DNA of 64,000 nt from Dryococelus australis (GCA_029891345.1 CM056995.1:84135895-84199894); one strand, 5' to 3'; counted from the first letter of the stretch, positions 47,606 through 58,619 are shown. Program-made: numbers and translations. Notes: a model not told the origin generated them from the sequence alone.

Positions 47606-48823
47606 ATAACCAGGCATCAAATCTCAATAAGCCAACAGGAGGACCCTGATGTACATCTGCTCTTACAAGAGCATCCGCAACAATTTGAAGCCTAGGATGA
47701 CGTTGTGTGGACACGAAGTGGCCAGCCAAACACTCGGTGGAAAATCTGGGTACCGCAGCAACTGTGAGCAGACATTTGCCCCCACCATCACGACCACCCC
47801 CAGGTCTGACATACGGGGACCCGAGAAACCCTCCTAGACATTGGGATTCAACATAGTTGGGATGGAATGAGTCACTACATCTGACAGTTCATCAGCAACT
47901 GCGTGATCTGTTGCCGCAGCAAGGCCTACCCAGTCTCTCCTCCCACTGCACGACCAAGGAGACCCAAGATATCGTGTACACATATAGCAGCCATCTAATG
48001 GGACCAAAACCAAGTAGCACAAAGGGAAACCGCTAATCTCCTAGTCATTACCGATCAGTTCTCCAGGTGGGTGGAAGCCTTCCCTCTGCCCAGCCAGGAA
48101 ACCACCCCCATAGTGCGCAAAGTGGAGGCCGAGATTTTCGAACGTTGGGGATACCGAAAGGCGATCCTAACTGACAATGGCATTCAGTTCACGAGTCACC
48201 AGTAGCAGTCAGCATGCCAGAGATGGGGAGTCGAAACGTGCATGACACCACCCTACCACCCCCAGGCCAACCCCACTAAACTGAAGAACCAAGAGGTTAA
48301 GAAATGCCCTCGCATCAGTGTGGGAAACGACCATTGACACTGGGACAATCACATTTCCACTATCTTGTTTGCCCTACATTGTCGAACTAACAAAGCAGTG
48401 GACACCAGCACAAGTACCCTCCTCCTGGGACAGACCCTCCACCGACCAAGTGACTGGCAACAGGACAGCGAGGCCACCACCATGTCTCAACCAGAGGACG
48501 TCCGACTAGCCATGTTGGCTCGCACTACCACTGCCTAAAAAGTCCAGGATGAGTATATCCGTAAAAAGTACCCACATCCCAAGACGGGGGTACGAGAGTA
48601 CAGCCTCGGGGAAACTGTGTTACTCAGAACACATCTCCTCAGCAAGGCCAGCAATCAGTTTAGTGCTGGCCTAACGAACAAATGGGATGGGCCTTACCGG
48701 ATTGTTGGAAAGAGGGACAATGTATACTGGGTCGAAGACGCAAGGGGGAGAATACAGAAAGTCACAAGAGGTTATGTCTCTATCCGGGAGACACGCCATG
48801 AGAAGAGCATGCCGACGACATAG
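47606..48823 (+). pseudogene. Element A integrase, with GPY/F C-terminal module
   Basis: The zinc-binding N-terminus is scrambled (47640-47920). Core pieces: VITDQFSRW (first Asp, about 48044-48070), LTDNGIQFTS (second Asp, about 48169-48198, followed by an in-frame stop) and PYHPQANPTKLKNQEVKK (about 48253-48306), where the family's third acid is replaced (K-L instead of the expected Glu region). The C-terminal frame 48617-48823 holds KWDGPYRIVGKRDNVYWV with Gly25-Pro26-Tyr27, the GPY/F module of Ty3/Gypsy integrases. Integrase joins the cDNA to host DNA; this one is dead. No chromodomain is visible after the GPY module. Confidence 0.85.
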
Positions 48824-50236
48824 GGGAAACAATAGGGGACTCCAACAGTGAGGATGAACCACAATCCTGAAGGCCCGCTCCACAACTTGACACAGAACTC
48901 ATGAGGCCACCCGAAGTACGACCTGCCCCAGTGAGCGAGCACCCAGTTACGTGCCACCATGGAGGCCGGATGGTGAAGTAGGCCGAGGAGCAGTTAGCGT
49001 AAGATCACTGCCCTCCACGCCATGCAGATACACGGACAAAGTTGCAGCATGACGCGACAGAGCACCCAGCTGCTCCAAAGTGTCATGGCGGAGCCCACGA
49101 GACTGCGAAGGCCACCAGACACACCGACAGTCTAGTCACATCTACCCCCACACCTGATATAACTCCCCAGCTCGAGATCAAGGCCATTCCACCTTCTACG
49201 AAAACGATTTTGAGCTCTGACGGGGAAAAGCCTATCGACGCCACTAGACCACCGGGCAACGAACTCATCGAGCGCTCGCAACCCATCGGTGCCGCTGAGG
49301 ACGACAGACCTGATCTAGCTCTTGCTCAATCGACCACCGATATAGAAGGCACGGAGACTGTCGATGCCTCTGACAACCAGACACATGGTGCAACTCCTGC
49401 AGTTGATGTAGAGATCTTTCTCTCTCACGGTGCCTCGCCACAGAACCTGCACGCAGAGACCATCGACGCCTCCAACTACCCGGCCCTATGACGAGAAGCA
49501 ACACCCGCAGACCAGGCTGAGCATGGGGTCCCACAGCCCCCTCATGTGGCCACCGAAGGCAGTGAGAACGTCTATGCCTCCCCCTTCACAACATTGTTGC
49601 ACCACCTGTAGCCGAGGTCGAGACTCCTCTCCCTCGCGCTGCCTCGCCCGAGGACATGAACATTGTGACCGTCGACGCCTCTGATTACCCGGCCCCACTG
49701 CGAGAGCACCACCTGTAGCTAAGGTTGAGCGCGGCGATCTGCAGCTACCTGGTGCTACCACTACAGGCGCTGAAACTGTCGACGCCTCCCACTACCCTTC
49801 AGCTGAAGCAGCACCCGCAGTGGAGGTCGAGATCCTTCTCCCCCCCACTACCTCGTCGTGGGACCTGGACGTCGAGAACACTGATACCTCCAACTACCCA
49901 GCCCCACGATGGGATGCTCACGTCAGCAAGGTGAAGAGCGGTCTACCACTGCAACTCCCTTGCACTACAACAGCAGAGAAACGTCCTACCCTATGGGTAG
50001 CAACCCGTACAGTTGGTATGGAGGACCTGGAATCACTCCCCTGCACTGCCACTAAGTCCCTAGTAGCTGTGCCTTTACATTCTGTTCCGACTGAAGCAGA
50101 CGTCACATGGCGACCTTCGACACCTGATGCCACCTTGTGCTGCCAAGGCCGACTCAATGCCTGGCCGTACCCACTACATGCCGAGCTACGCCCAAGAGGA
50201 AGACCAGCTAAACCCGCACCCATGGAAACCAAGTAA
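48824..50236 (+). pseudogene. Element A 3' ORF of unknown function, repeat-bearing
   Basis: After integrase come frames rich in Pro, Thr, Ala and acidic residues: 49042-49491 (149 codons) and 49820-50236 (138 codons), linked by broken repeats. The 49042 frame contains GTETVDASDNQ and ETIDASNYPA, part of a repeat of about 34 codons. No signal peptide, membrane segment or Cys pattern of an envelope protein is visible. The last part ends RPRGRPAKPAPMETK, which looks like an AT-hook core (RGRP). Element B keeps this ORF while having lost gag-pol. It could be the C-terminus of Pol or a separate third ORF; I do not know its role. Confidence 0.55.
49357..49900 (+). repeat. Tandem repeat, about 102-108 bp unit, in the 3' ORF
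   Basis: About six units start with an (A/T)CNGTCGA(C/T)GCCTC-type word at about 49360, 49462, 49570, 49670, 49769 and 49876. The encoded repeat is about 34 residues: E-T-(V/I)-D-A-S-(N/D)-Y-P-A then A-T-P-A-x-(V/E)-E-I. Middle units have lost frame. Element B has about three units (54880-55190, minus strand). Confidence 0.85.
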
Positions 50237-52096
50237 GTGAAAGTGCGATGAAAAACAGTGTACACACATAGTCATAAACTACTACGTAACACAGAACAGG
50301 ACTCGTTACAGACATGCAAAGTGTAATCTAAACTAGTCGCCAGTCAAAGACAGAGAAACGAAGGAACATTCACAAATCAGGCTAGATTTAAATTAAGTGT
50401 GTATCAGCGTAAGTGCCTACCAAGTTGTCAGTAAGCAGGGAAAGCAAAGGAGACAGTGAGGGAGAATAAATAAATTGTTATTCGACAAGCGACTAGGTGT
50501 GAATAGGACTTGTGAAACAGCAGTCATTACGCTGTCAGTGATAAAAACAGAACAGTATTAAATAGATGTTTTTCTCCTCACCAGTGATAAAGGCTCTAAA
50601 TAATTAGTGGCCGACAGCCCACGTAATTAAGTATAATTATTTATAGATGCTCACCACAGTGCCAGTAATTTCTACAATTGTATCACATATACACACTCAC
50701 CACAGCGCGCATGTTAGGAGAAAGACAGAGACTTCCATAGTTAACACATTAGATACACCCTTAGTTCACAGGACTCTTAGTTAATTATAGATTTTATAAT
50801 AATTAAAACATAGGTACACCACTAAATGATTTTATACATTTTCAAGGGTTACATGTGAAGGTGAAGATGCAACTGCAAGAAGAATGCCGTCTTGCAAGGC
50901 AATTATGAGACAGAATGCCATTTCACAGGGCTGTGTGTTTTCAATATATGTTTTCTTTTACCTTTCCTAATGTACTTGTCCAGAACATTCCATGAACTTA
51001 CATAATGAACTGGTAAGATAGACGCACTACTGACAGGTACTGGAGGAAGTACCTTATTTTAATATTATGTCTGAATGTGTAGGTAAACATGTATATATTT
51101 CTATGAGTTTTTACACTGTATGTCTGAAGAGGCATCTACAAGAAGAATGCCGTTTAGCAGGACTGTGTCTCTATGTTATACTTAAATTATTCATTGCTAG
51201 TGTTTCTGTATATTTGCAATACCTGTGAACCACCAAAGAAGTGAACCTGAACTCGAGCCACAGCGCTACCAAGTATTCACTACGGTGATATCCGGTGCCA
51301 GGTATATTAAATTCAATTTATCAAAGTGTTTTATGTATGTATTTAGCACGACCTCCGTGCGCCAATTGCCGCGATTTCATGAACGTTATTGAAGGGTACT
51401 CGCATTGTGTCGTCTAGCCCGCTAATCCAGGTGCTGGAAGACCTGAGATTGGCGAACTTAACCTGTCATATGTAACTATTCAGATTGCTGTAAGACCCAC
51501 AGGTTGCTCCACAAATATTTTCCTTTTCTTTCATAACACTACAGCAAGCTCCAGGATAGTTAAAGACGTTTATCTACACATTCCGCTAATAACGCTTGAT
51601 CATACTTTAATATTATCCCTCGTTTTTAGCATGTTGTAGTCTTTAGTGTTTTCTCCTTCAGGTTTTGCGTGTATAATTCTTTTGTAAATAACCACAATGA
51701 TATGTTGATTTTTGTGGCGACATGAAATAAATGAAGTAGGTCGTTGGAACACCCGGTACACATCATTCCTGACACTAATCCCCACCACAGGGGGGAACTC
51801 CTATTAGCACCGTGCAGCACTCTGCTTCGTCAGGGCAATGGGAAGAGAGAGGAAGCCCACCCAGAAGAGAGAGACACAACTACCGGCCCCCGTGCCACGC
51901 ACCCAGTGTTTTCCAGCTGCCCTGAAGCACAGAGCAAACACAGATACAACAGTCAAGTAGCCCAACACTAAGGGTCCTGCCTACCTTACTTCAAAATTTT
52001 TGTTCTTCTACATTGCTTCTGCCTAGAACTTCAAGATGTGGGGGCCTACGCCTTTCTACGCCAAACATTCACTATGAGTCTTCATCGCAATCGGCC
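50237..52096 (+). other. Element A 3' untranslated region
   Basis: About 1.9 kb with no supported ORF. It contains two copies of a CAAGAAGAATGCCGT motif (50875 and 51137), the first within a hairpin. CAGCAAGCTCCAGGATAGTTAA at 51543 and GTCAAG...GGGTCCTGCCTACC near 51951-51984 are shared with element B. The sequence just before the purine tract (TCATCGCAAT) is conserved with B. Confidence 0.75.
50874..50896 (+). ncRNA. Hairpin in element A 3' UTR (matches element B hairpins)
   Basis: TGCAAG (50874-50879) pairs with CTTGCA (50891-50896) around AAGAATGCCGT. In element B the equivalent arms are CCTACAA/TTGTAGG, so one A-T pair has become a G-C pair with pairing kept. The second A copy (51137) has lost one arm. 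It is a putative RNA element. Confidence 0.5.
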
Positions 52097-52116
52097 GGGG
52101 GGGGGGGGGGGCGAAT
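52097..52116 (+). promoter_or_regulatory. Element A polypurine tract (G15)
   Basis: Fifteen consecutive G (52097-52111) then CGAAT directly before the LTR start TGACGC. Element B has TGGAGGGGGGTGAAT in the same place, so the G run probably expanded from a shorter purine tract. Confidence 0.8.
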
Positions 52117-52495
52117 TGACGCATGCCGCTTATACCAATTGACTATAAACGATTACAACTCACACTGCAACCCTAGTGTACTACTTCTACATACGTGAGA
52201 TTCAAACGCCGTGCCATTTCGTACACAGAAGTAACGGTCTGCCACAATCCTGGAGGGCAGACAGAAACGTGGATACGAGAAGTTGTGAAAGACAGCGGCG
52301 CGTCTGCCACCCCCCCCCCCCCCGGCCAAAGCGCTGAGAGCCTACCAGCCATCAGCCGTCTTGGGCCATGCACGAGCGCTACCGAGGATACGTGAAGGCC
52401 GAGAGATGACCAAAGCATGCTACCCCCACTCCGGTCTTGCACCTGAGGGACCTCACATGCCCTCCCCCGGGCCACCATGACACGCGCTGCCTCGC

Positions 52496-52503
52496 TATAT
52501 AAG
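52496..52503 (+). promoter_or_regulatory. TATA box, element A 3' LTR
   Basis: TATATAAG followed by GCAGTGCACGG and, about 25 bases on, CACCAGTTGTTCC, a possible start region. It is aligned with the 5' LTR copy at 42652. Confidence 0.6.
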
Positions 52504-52948
52504 GCAGTGCACGGCGGTCCTCACCAGTTGTTCCTGCAGCCTTCTCCGAGCACCTGGGTGCTGGAGTCTAGACTACTACGAAGAACTTCAACAGCCATTC
52601 CAGAGACTGTCGCCAACGACCTAATAGTCTTCAGCAGCCACCAGAGGCTGCCACCATTGATGTTGCCATAAGAGCTCTGGAGCACCGCTATTGGACACTC
52701 CAGCGATGCCAATAGCTACCAGAAGATTTCTGTAGCACCATATACATATTACACGTAATTCTTCGTTGTCTCCTACAGACACCCCCTATTTAGAGTTAGG
52801 TTTGTATCTAAGTAATTTTTGTTAGTTTTCACTTAACTACCCCATTTAGCTTAGGAGCCCGTCATCTACACCTGGCTACCATAGGATTACTTCCAACCAC
52901 AGGTCTGCCTGGCAGGAGAGCACATGTCACCGTGTTTAATAAGTTTTT

Positions 52949-52954
52949 AATAAA
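52949..52954 (+). terminator. Polyadenylation signal, element A 3' LTR
   Basis: AATAAA in TTTTTAATAAACA, conserved between LTRs. It lies about 450 bases downstream of the TATA box. Confidence 0.6.
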
Positions 52955-54137
52955 CATGGCTTTGTTTCTTTTACCCTTGAGTCTCATTCATAGAGTAATA
53001 TGTCACCAATTACTGGGAGAACCTGGAGCTGAGTATCGCCAACCGGAAATGAGAAATTATTCTTATTCTGAAATTAGCTACAACTGGAGACTCCCCCTCA
53101 GGCGGCTCCAAGTTGAAAACACACCCATTAGACGGCCAGCTATTTTATTCCTACCAAGGATACAGGTACTGGAGGAATAGAATAGACGAGCCACGACCAC
53201 TAGCAACACTTCTCAATCAGGGAGAGATGGTATGGTACATCTGAGTTGTATCCTTACTGGTGGGGATATTTGCTTAGGTGCTACGACCTGGCTTTGGTTG
53301 GGATCACACACCCAGTGATAGTCTTGGCAACCTACACTGCTACAACACTTCTGATCAGCCCGCAACAGCGGGGATCTTCTGAAGCACCGGAGCTCACGTT
53401 GGCAAGACTGTTGCCAGACAACACTAATTTAGGGCTATCCGCGTCCGTGGTGCTCCTTTTGAGGTTCTCAAATTACACCCACTCCGTGCATTCAAGGCGA
53501 GGCACAGCACCAGGAGAGAGGAGCAAAGAGTTGCGTGCCTTGTTGCCAGACAGCTGGCTGGTATAACCCCACTTACAGCTGGTCGACGAGCCGAACCAGA
53601 TCGTGCCGCCTTACTTTGGTCACTGGCACCACTTACAATGCCTCACATTAACTCAGCTACTTTCCCGTCAGCACCGCTACCTATACCCCCGACCTACTAT
53701 TCAGTGGTAAGAGAGTTAGTGAATAGGAACAAGAACCCGCTAGGCGTCTCCAATAGTAACTTCAGAAGCAGGGCTTCCGAGGACTGGAACAGCGAGTTTT
53801 GTGTTATCTCACGTTGTGCCCTTGTTACTACCCAAGCCGATGATGAGCTACGTAATCAGCTATATCCCACTACAGCTCGCCCGCAAACCGACAAGGCACC
53901 AACTCCTAGCACCTCCTGCCCGTCATCGACTACGACTAGCTCTGAAACGAGTCGCAAGCCAGACCAATCCAAGGGGACTATTAAACCGTAAAGTCGAGAA
54001 TGTTGTACCAACCTGTAAGGCCATGTGCCCAACCGCTATATCCAGCTGTAAGTAAGCATAAGCAAACCCGCACACACAACAGACCAAAGTGCAACCAAAG
54101 CCACACGACTGTTAGCTAATCGGACACGCATCAAGTC

Positions 54138-54869
54138 TTTTGTTATTGTAGGCTAAGTCTAACATGTATTTCGTTAAAGTCCCTGTCTTTAACTATCACT
54201 GGCAGTGATGTGAGCATCTATACCTGATACACTGTTGGTAGTAATTACCAGCACTGTGGTGAGCATCTCCAAGTAATACTACCTTTTTATGTGGGCTGTC
54301 GGCCACTTATTCTTACATAACCTTGTCGTTGGTGAGATGTAAAACGGCTTTAATTACGTACAGCGTAATGACTGCTGTATTTACAAGTTCAGTTTGCACA
54401 GAGTCGAGTGTCTAAATATCTGTCTGTTGCATTTATCTCACCAGTTACCACACTTCCCCCCCTTGATGACAGCTGGGTAGACATTTATACTGGACACACA
54501 ATATTTAAAATCTAACCTAAATGTGAGTGAGTGTGTCTGCCTATCTCACTGTCTTTGGCAGGACATCTAGATTAAATGTCACTATTTGCTACAGATCTGT
54601 AACGAGTCCTATAATGCTTTTGATAGTAGTTTACAACTACGTGTGCGATTAACTTTGTCCAGCACTGCTCTTACTTGTGTTCGTGGAGCTTTGGTTTAGC
54701 TGGCCTACCCCTGGGACGTAGTTCAGCATGCAGGTGGTATGGCCATGTGTACCTTGACATATGTCGCCACCGTGATTCTCTTGGTACCCTTCAGGCGTTC
54801 AGTCTGCCTTGGCGGCACAAGGTGGCATCAGGCGTCGTCGTTCAGCACGAGGGGTCGTTGCGATGGTAG
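54138..54869 (-). other. Element B 3' untranslated region (proximal part)
   Basis: On the minus strand this aligns with element A 50240-50770: shared GTGGCCGACAGCCCAC, GATGCTCACCACAGTGC and the RGRPAKP coding end near 54700. It joins at 54138 to the sequence left of element A at 42280. Confidence 0.75.
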
Positions 54870-55330
54870 GGAGAGAACTCTCGACCTCCACTACAGGTGT
54901 TGCTCCAGTTGAGGGGTAGTGGGAGGTGTCAACGGTCTCTGCACCTGTTAGGGTAGCGCAAGGAAGCTGCGGATCACCATGCTCTACCTCGGCTATGGGT
55001 GGTGCATCTCGCTATAGGGCCAGGTAGTTGGAGGCATCGATGGTCTTAACATCCAGGTCCTGTGGCGAGGCAGTGCGAGGGAGGAGTCTCAACCTCATCT
55101 GCGGGAGTTGCACCAGGTGTCGGGTAGTAGGAGGCATCGGTGGTCTCGACTCTCTGATCATCTACAACCAGTTGAGCGGGAGGCAGAACATACCTCTCAT
55201 CCTCAACTGCGCAGACGGGTGAAGGTTCCTGCACGGCAAGAGGTTGTGACGGAGCACTGCCATAGGCTATGCTGAACGTCGGTAGCAGTTCATTGTTGGC
55301 AGGAACAGTGATCACGTTTCGTGGAAGCTG
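54870..55330 (-). pseudogene. Element B remnant of the 3' repeat ORF
   Basis: The minus-strand frame 55315-55046 reads with VETTDASYYPTPGATPAD, the same 34-residue repeat as in element A 3' ORF. It continues with two more diverged repeat copies down to about 54880 in broken frames. Upstream residues (NELLPTFSIAYG, EPSPVCAVEDE) are not seen in A. Retaining only this ORF between primer site and 3' UTR suggests B is a gag-pol deletion derivative moved in trans. Confidence 0.6.
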
Positions 55331-55437
55331 GAAAAACCTTGACCCCTATTCCAGACGTTTCTTGCGGTTACGGGGTTCGTACTAGGTCCATGGTGAGTTC
55401 ACCTTCCGGTAGTCTAGACTCACGTTGCGGACGTCAT

Positions 55438-55540
55438 CCGGTGGTCTACGGTGGCCTCCGCACTCTCGTCTGGAGTATATTCCAGTAGTCTAGTGGTGGT
55501 CTCCGTGCTCTCGTTTGGAGCATATTCCGGTGGTCTATGA
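55438..55540 (-). repeat. 45-bp tandem repeat near element B primer site
   Basis: Units 55438-55481 and 55482-55526, plus a partial third, read CC(G/A)GT(G/A)GTCTA...CTCTCGT(C/T)TGGAG(T/C)ATATT on the plus strand. They lie between the primer site and the 3' ORF remnant on the minus strand and might mark the deletion junction. Confidence 0.8.
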
Positions 55541-55571
55541 CTGCTAGTACTTCATCGTCGGAGCCAGAGAT

Positions 55572-55588
55572 CGACACATTGGGCACCA
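55572..55588 (-). promoter_or_regulatory. Element B primer-binding site (Lys-tRNA-like)
   Basis: The minus strand reads TGGTGCCCAATGTGTCG, ten bases after the LTR end GGGCATGCGTCA. It resembles the Lys-tRNA site and the element A site with independent mutations. Confidence 0.75.
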
Positions 55589-55598
55589 GAAAAACACT

Positions 55599-57337
55599 TG
55601 ACGCATGCCCAGCTACTGACTGTATGGAACGATTGTCGAGGTTTATTACGCTAGACCAAGTGCGTGGTTATAGGTACCTGACAGGAGGTGTTACAAGAAA
55701 CCTGACTTATTCTGAAAGTCTTCGGTTGGTTGGTAACGTGGGTTGGCTGACTAACTGAAGCTGGTGCTACAGTCCTTGGGTTAGATTACGTTGTACTGAA
55801 TTGTCTCACATAGTACTCCCAAGTTTCAGGCCACTGACTCTTGACTACAGAATCTAGGTTTTGCTAGTCCATATCTAGCTTCAGTCCTATATACTAGACC
55901 CCTCAACACAGGGTGGTAGTCGGGACTGGTTCAGACGAGCGGTGGAAAATATATATATTGTATCACATGGACAGTCGAGACTGTTCGTAATCTTAGTGAG
56001 GCGGCGCCGTCCCGTTCTGCCTGTCTAAGGTATTCTGCTGCATGGCTAAGGTATTCTGCTGCATGGCAGCTAGATGAGCAATCTTTTGTTCCCTAGGCAG
56101 AACAAGACATGTCGTGCACTCCGGACGAGAAACAATTCCCCTACAATAGTGTAGGTCCAGTAGCTGATTCGTGCACAAACTTGGTAAGTGTCTCCACTGA
56201 TCCCCCAGGTCTGCGGACAGATCAGAGATGTTAAGCCGTGTGGGCCACCAATGCTACTACTGGATGTGATAGCCAGCCAAGGGTAGGTCACAATACCCAG
56301 GCCAACACCACCCCCAGCACTTGGGTGCTCTGGTAGGTGATATAACCTAGGTTTGCTGTCTCTCCTTGGTGGAAGGTATTCATAGTGGTTGTGGCTCCTC
56401 TGTTCCTTCCCTCCAGCAACTGGGTGCTCCGGGTAGTAGGAAGCGACTGGGGTCGTATAATGGGTGTGTTACCAGACTGGAGGTCCACAGAAGGGGGGCC
56501 TCAGTCAAGCTAGGTCGGATTTACAAAAGTACCTGTTTCAGTTAGTAGTCACAGTGCAACTTATTCTTAGCGGACGAGGTAGACATTACTCTAGAAATAA
56601 AAGCGCTAGGGTAGAGAACAAAGCCGTATTTATTGAGGACTCAATAAATACAGTGACTCGTGCTATTTCCTACCAAGCAGACCGAGTACTGAAGGAAAGT
56701 GAACTATAAACGGAATACTTAACTACTTAACGAAAGCTGTCAATTGCAGGAGTCTGGCAGAGACAAAAATAAGTTTTAGTAGCAAAGTATATTCGTGTTT
56801 GAGGGGTGTCGAAGATTATTGTCGTCGCAGAGAGTGCCGCGATGGCTACTGACGACTCTAGGTTCATTCAAGGCCCCAGCACTAAGGAGTGCTCGGGGTT
56901 AACTCTACAGAAGAATACGAATGACTGCTGGAGCCCCGCCGCACACTGACTTTTATAGTCAAAAGTCTAGGCTGCTGCTGCAGCAGAGTGCCGTGAAGGT
57001 GTGTAACGTCCTGCAGTGAGGCTGGCGTGGGAGGAGGGAACCCTCTCATCAGCGTTCTTGGTTCGTGGAGCTTGGGCAGCACTCGGCCATGCCCGAAGTG
57101 GGTGACAGCTTGTATGCACTCAGCACGGGGATGTGGGGGGGTGGTGGGAGGCGGCGTGCTTGCTGGTTATGTAACCTTGTAGCGAAAGGTTCGGCCGCCC
57201 GGTAGATTTAAGTGGCGCGCAACAACTGTGTATTTGTTTGCAGTAACAACTCTCATGTAGGTTGAAGTACGGGTATACTTCACGTGAAGATCGATGAGTC
57301 GTAATCGTAGTTAATAGTAGTATAAACAGCACACAAT
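55599..57337 (-). repeat. Element B 5' LTR
   Basis: Minus-strand LTR collinear with 39230-40928. Its 3' end is TGACGCATGCCC (plus sense) at 55599. The opposite end near 57337 (CAGCACACAAT) is mutated from GGCACGCGTCA. AATAAA-type sequence lies near 56640-56660. Confidence 0.85.
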
Positions 57338-58350
57338 TGTGCTATGGAAATTGCAGTTGCCGTCTATAGCAGATTAACTGGTAGAGCTCTTCAACGAGAC
57401 ATTGCCTCAAATGATAGACAACCTTAAGAGAATTGACACTGGGATGTACAGGTACCACCAAACAATAACGCAACCAACCCCAACCCTGACTCAGAATGAC
57501 TGGAATCTGAAAAAAACTAAATTGAAAAAACAGGAAATTGCCCAACTTTCATTACGAAAGCAAAATAACAGATCTGACAGAGCACACAATCAACAATCAC
57601 AACCGCATAATACCTTTCAGCATCAATCAAGATGAGATCAGCAACCACAACATTGTGGATATTTCTCTTACTATAATCAGCATCACAGGTATCCACAAAA
57701 CGGCCAACCAGTAATCATTATCAAAGAAAGTCCCTCGAATTCAATTCAATATTGGGGTTACCAATGATTTCACAAAGGTAGCTTGAGTTTCCGGAGAGGG
57801 GCATATCTCAGTAACAACACTCAAAACAACTACAACTCACCACTGTACAACAAAAACTCGCAAACAAACACATGAGGGCATGGTTACAGTAGTGTAAAGC
57901 CAGGTTACGGCAACCAGACAAAAAATTTTAATATGAGGGGTAAAACACACAGCCCTCACTGACAAAACCAACGTCTGAGTTCGTGACGCATGCAGCGCTG
58001 TTTTTAATAAGGTCATGCCTACTAAATTGTGTGCGGAGATTACTAAATTTAAAGCTCACAGCAACCAACAGCTACAAAGCCAATCACCTTCACTTCAGAG
58101 AAACAGGCCCAAAACAAATGTAAACACTGAACAACATCCTAAATCCACAATAGCTTTCACATCGCCAGCAAAACACGCTACAGCAGATGGGTCAAGTAAA
58201 GTTCTGCCTCAGTGGATTGTAAGCATGCTGCCGGCCCAGCACGACAAAGGCAAACACGAAACACTGCCTCCCAGCAGGGACCAGGTCAGCATTGCCAAAC
58301 CGCCGCCACTGCGAGCACAGAAATGTGACGTTTCCGATTCTACGTAAATT
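57338..58350 (+). pseudogene. Element C gag continuation and spacer
   Basis: Directly after element B the plus strand gives a gag-like broken frame (YSRLTGRALQRDI, then a Gln/Asn-rich stretch at 57590-57960). A later frame at 58015-58347 is Gln/Ser/Pro-rich. Neither has a clear zinc knuckle or protease. Polymerase domains expected here are absent. Confidence 0.45.
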
Positions 58351-58619
58351 GTTGACGATAAACAGAAAGTCGCTGGACCCTGTAGCCTCGCTCAGGACAC
58401 ATGTGCCCTGTGGTTTTTACACCAGACACAAAAGCTGTCATTGCAGCTTGTTTCCTAAACAGAATTTTGAGTTTTCTACACACATCAGCGACCGATTTAA
58501 GAGGTTCAAAAACAAATTTTGGGCTGATGCCACGTACTGTTTATCTAGAGCGTGAGGCACAAAACAACACTGTCTCCACAAAAAGCTATTTTCAAAATAT
58601 ACCGAGCCAGGCCCACAAT

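Larger units (their letters stand above)
42284..54133 (+). mobile_element. Element A: full-length Ty3/Gypsy LTR retrotransposon (inactive)
   Basis: Two LTRs of about 2 kb (42284-44313 and 52117-54133) bracket 7.8 kb. A 4-base target duplication AGTC flanks it (42280-42283, 54134-54137). A Lys-tRNA-like primer site follows the 5' LTR, and a G-run purine tract precedes the 3' LTR. The gene order is PHD-like fingers, gag with zinc knuckle, protease, reverse transcriptase, RNase H, integrase with GPY motif, then a repeat-bearing 3' ORF. Protease-RT-RNase H-integrase order and the GPY module place it in Ty3/Gypsy. All frames are broken. By eye the LTRs differ at about 5-8% of positions in two compared stretches, so insertion is old. 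It lies antisense to ATP13A1. Confidence 0.95.
52117..54133 (+). repeat. Element A 3' LTR
   Basis: It starts TGACGCATGCCGC and ends GGACACGCATCA, followed by the AGTC duplication. The TATA-like box is at 52496-52503 and AATAAA at 52949-52954. It differs from the 5' LTR by scattered substitutions and small indels; for example about seven changes in the 150 bases after 52541, and about 20 bases absent near 53255. A 12-base poly-C run lies at 52312-52323. Confidence 0.94.
39230..57337 (-). mobile_element. Element B: non-autonomous LTR retrotransposon split by element A
   Basis: Read on the minus strand the order is 5' LTR (57337-55599), primer site (55588-55572), short tandem repeats, a 3' ORF remnant (about 55330-54870), 3' untranslated sequence interrupted by element A at 54137/42280, polypurine tract (40943-40929) and 3' LTR (40928-39230). 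Without element A the internal part is about 2.8 kb, against 7.8 kb in A; no gag, protease, reverse transcriptase or integrase remains. The 3' internal sequence matches element A on both sides of the insertion and resumes across the joint, proving nesting. Flanking target bases AATG/TGTG are poor, so the right boundary is approximate. Confidence 0.88.
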
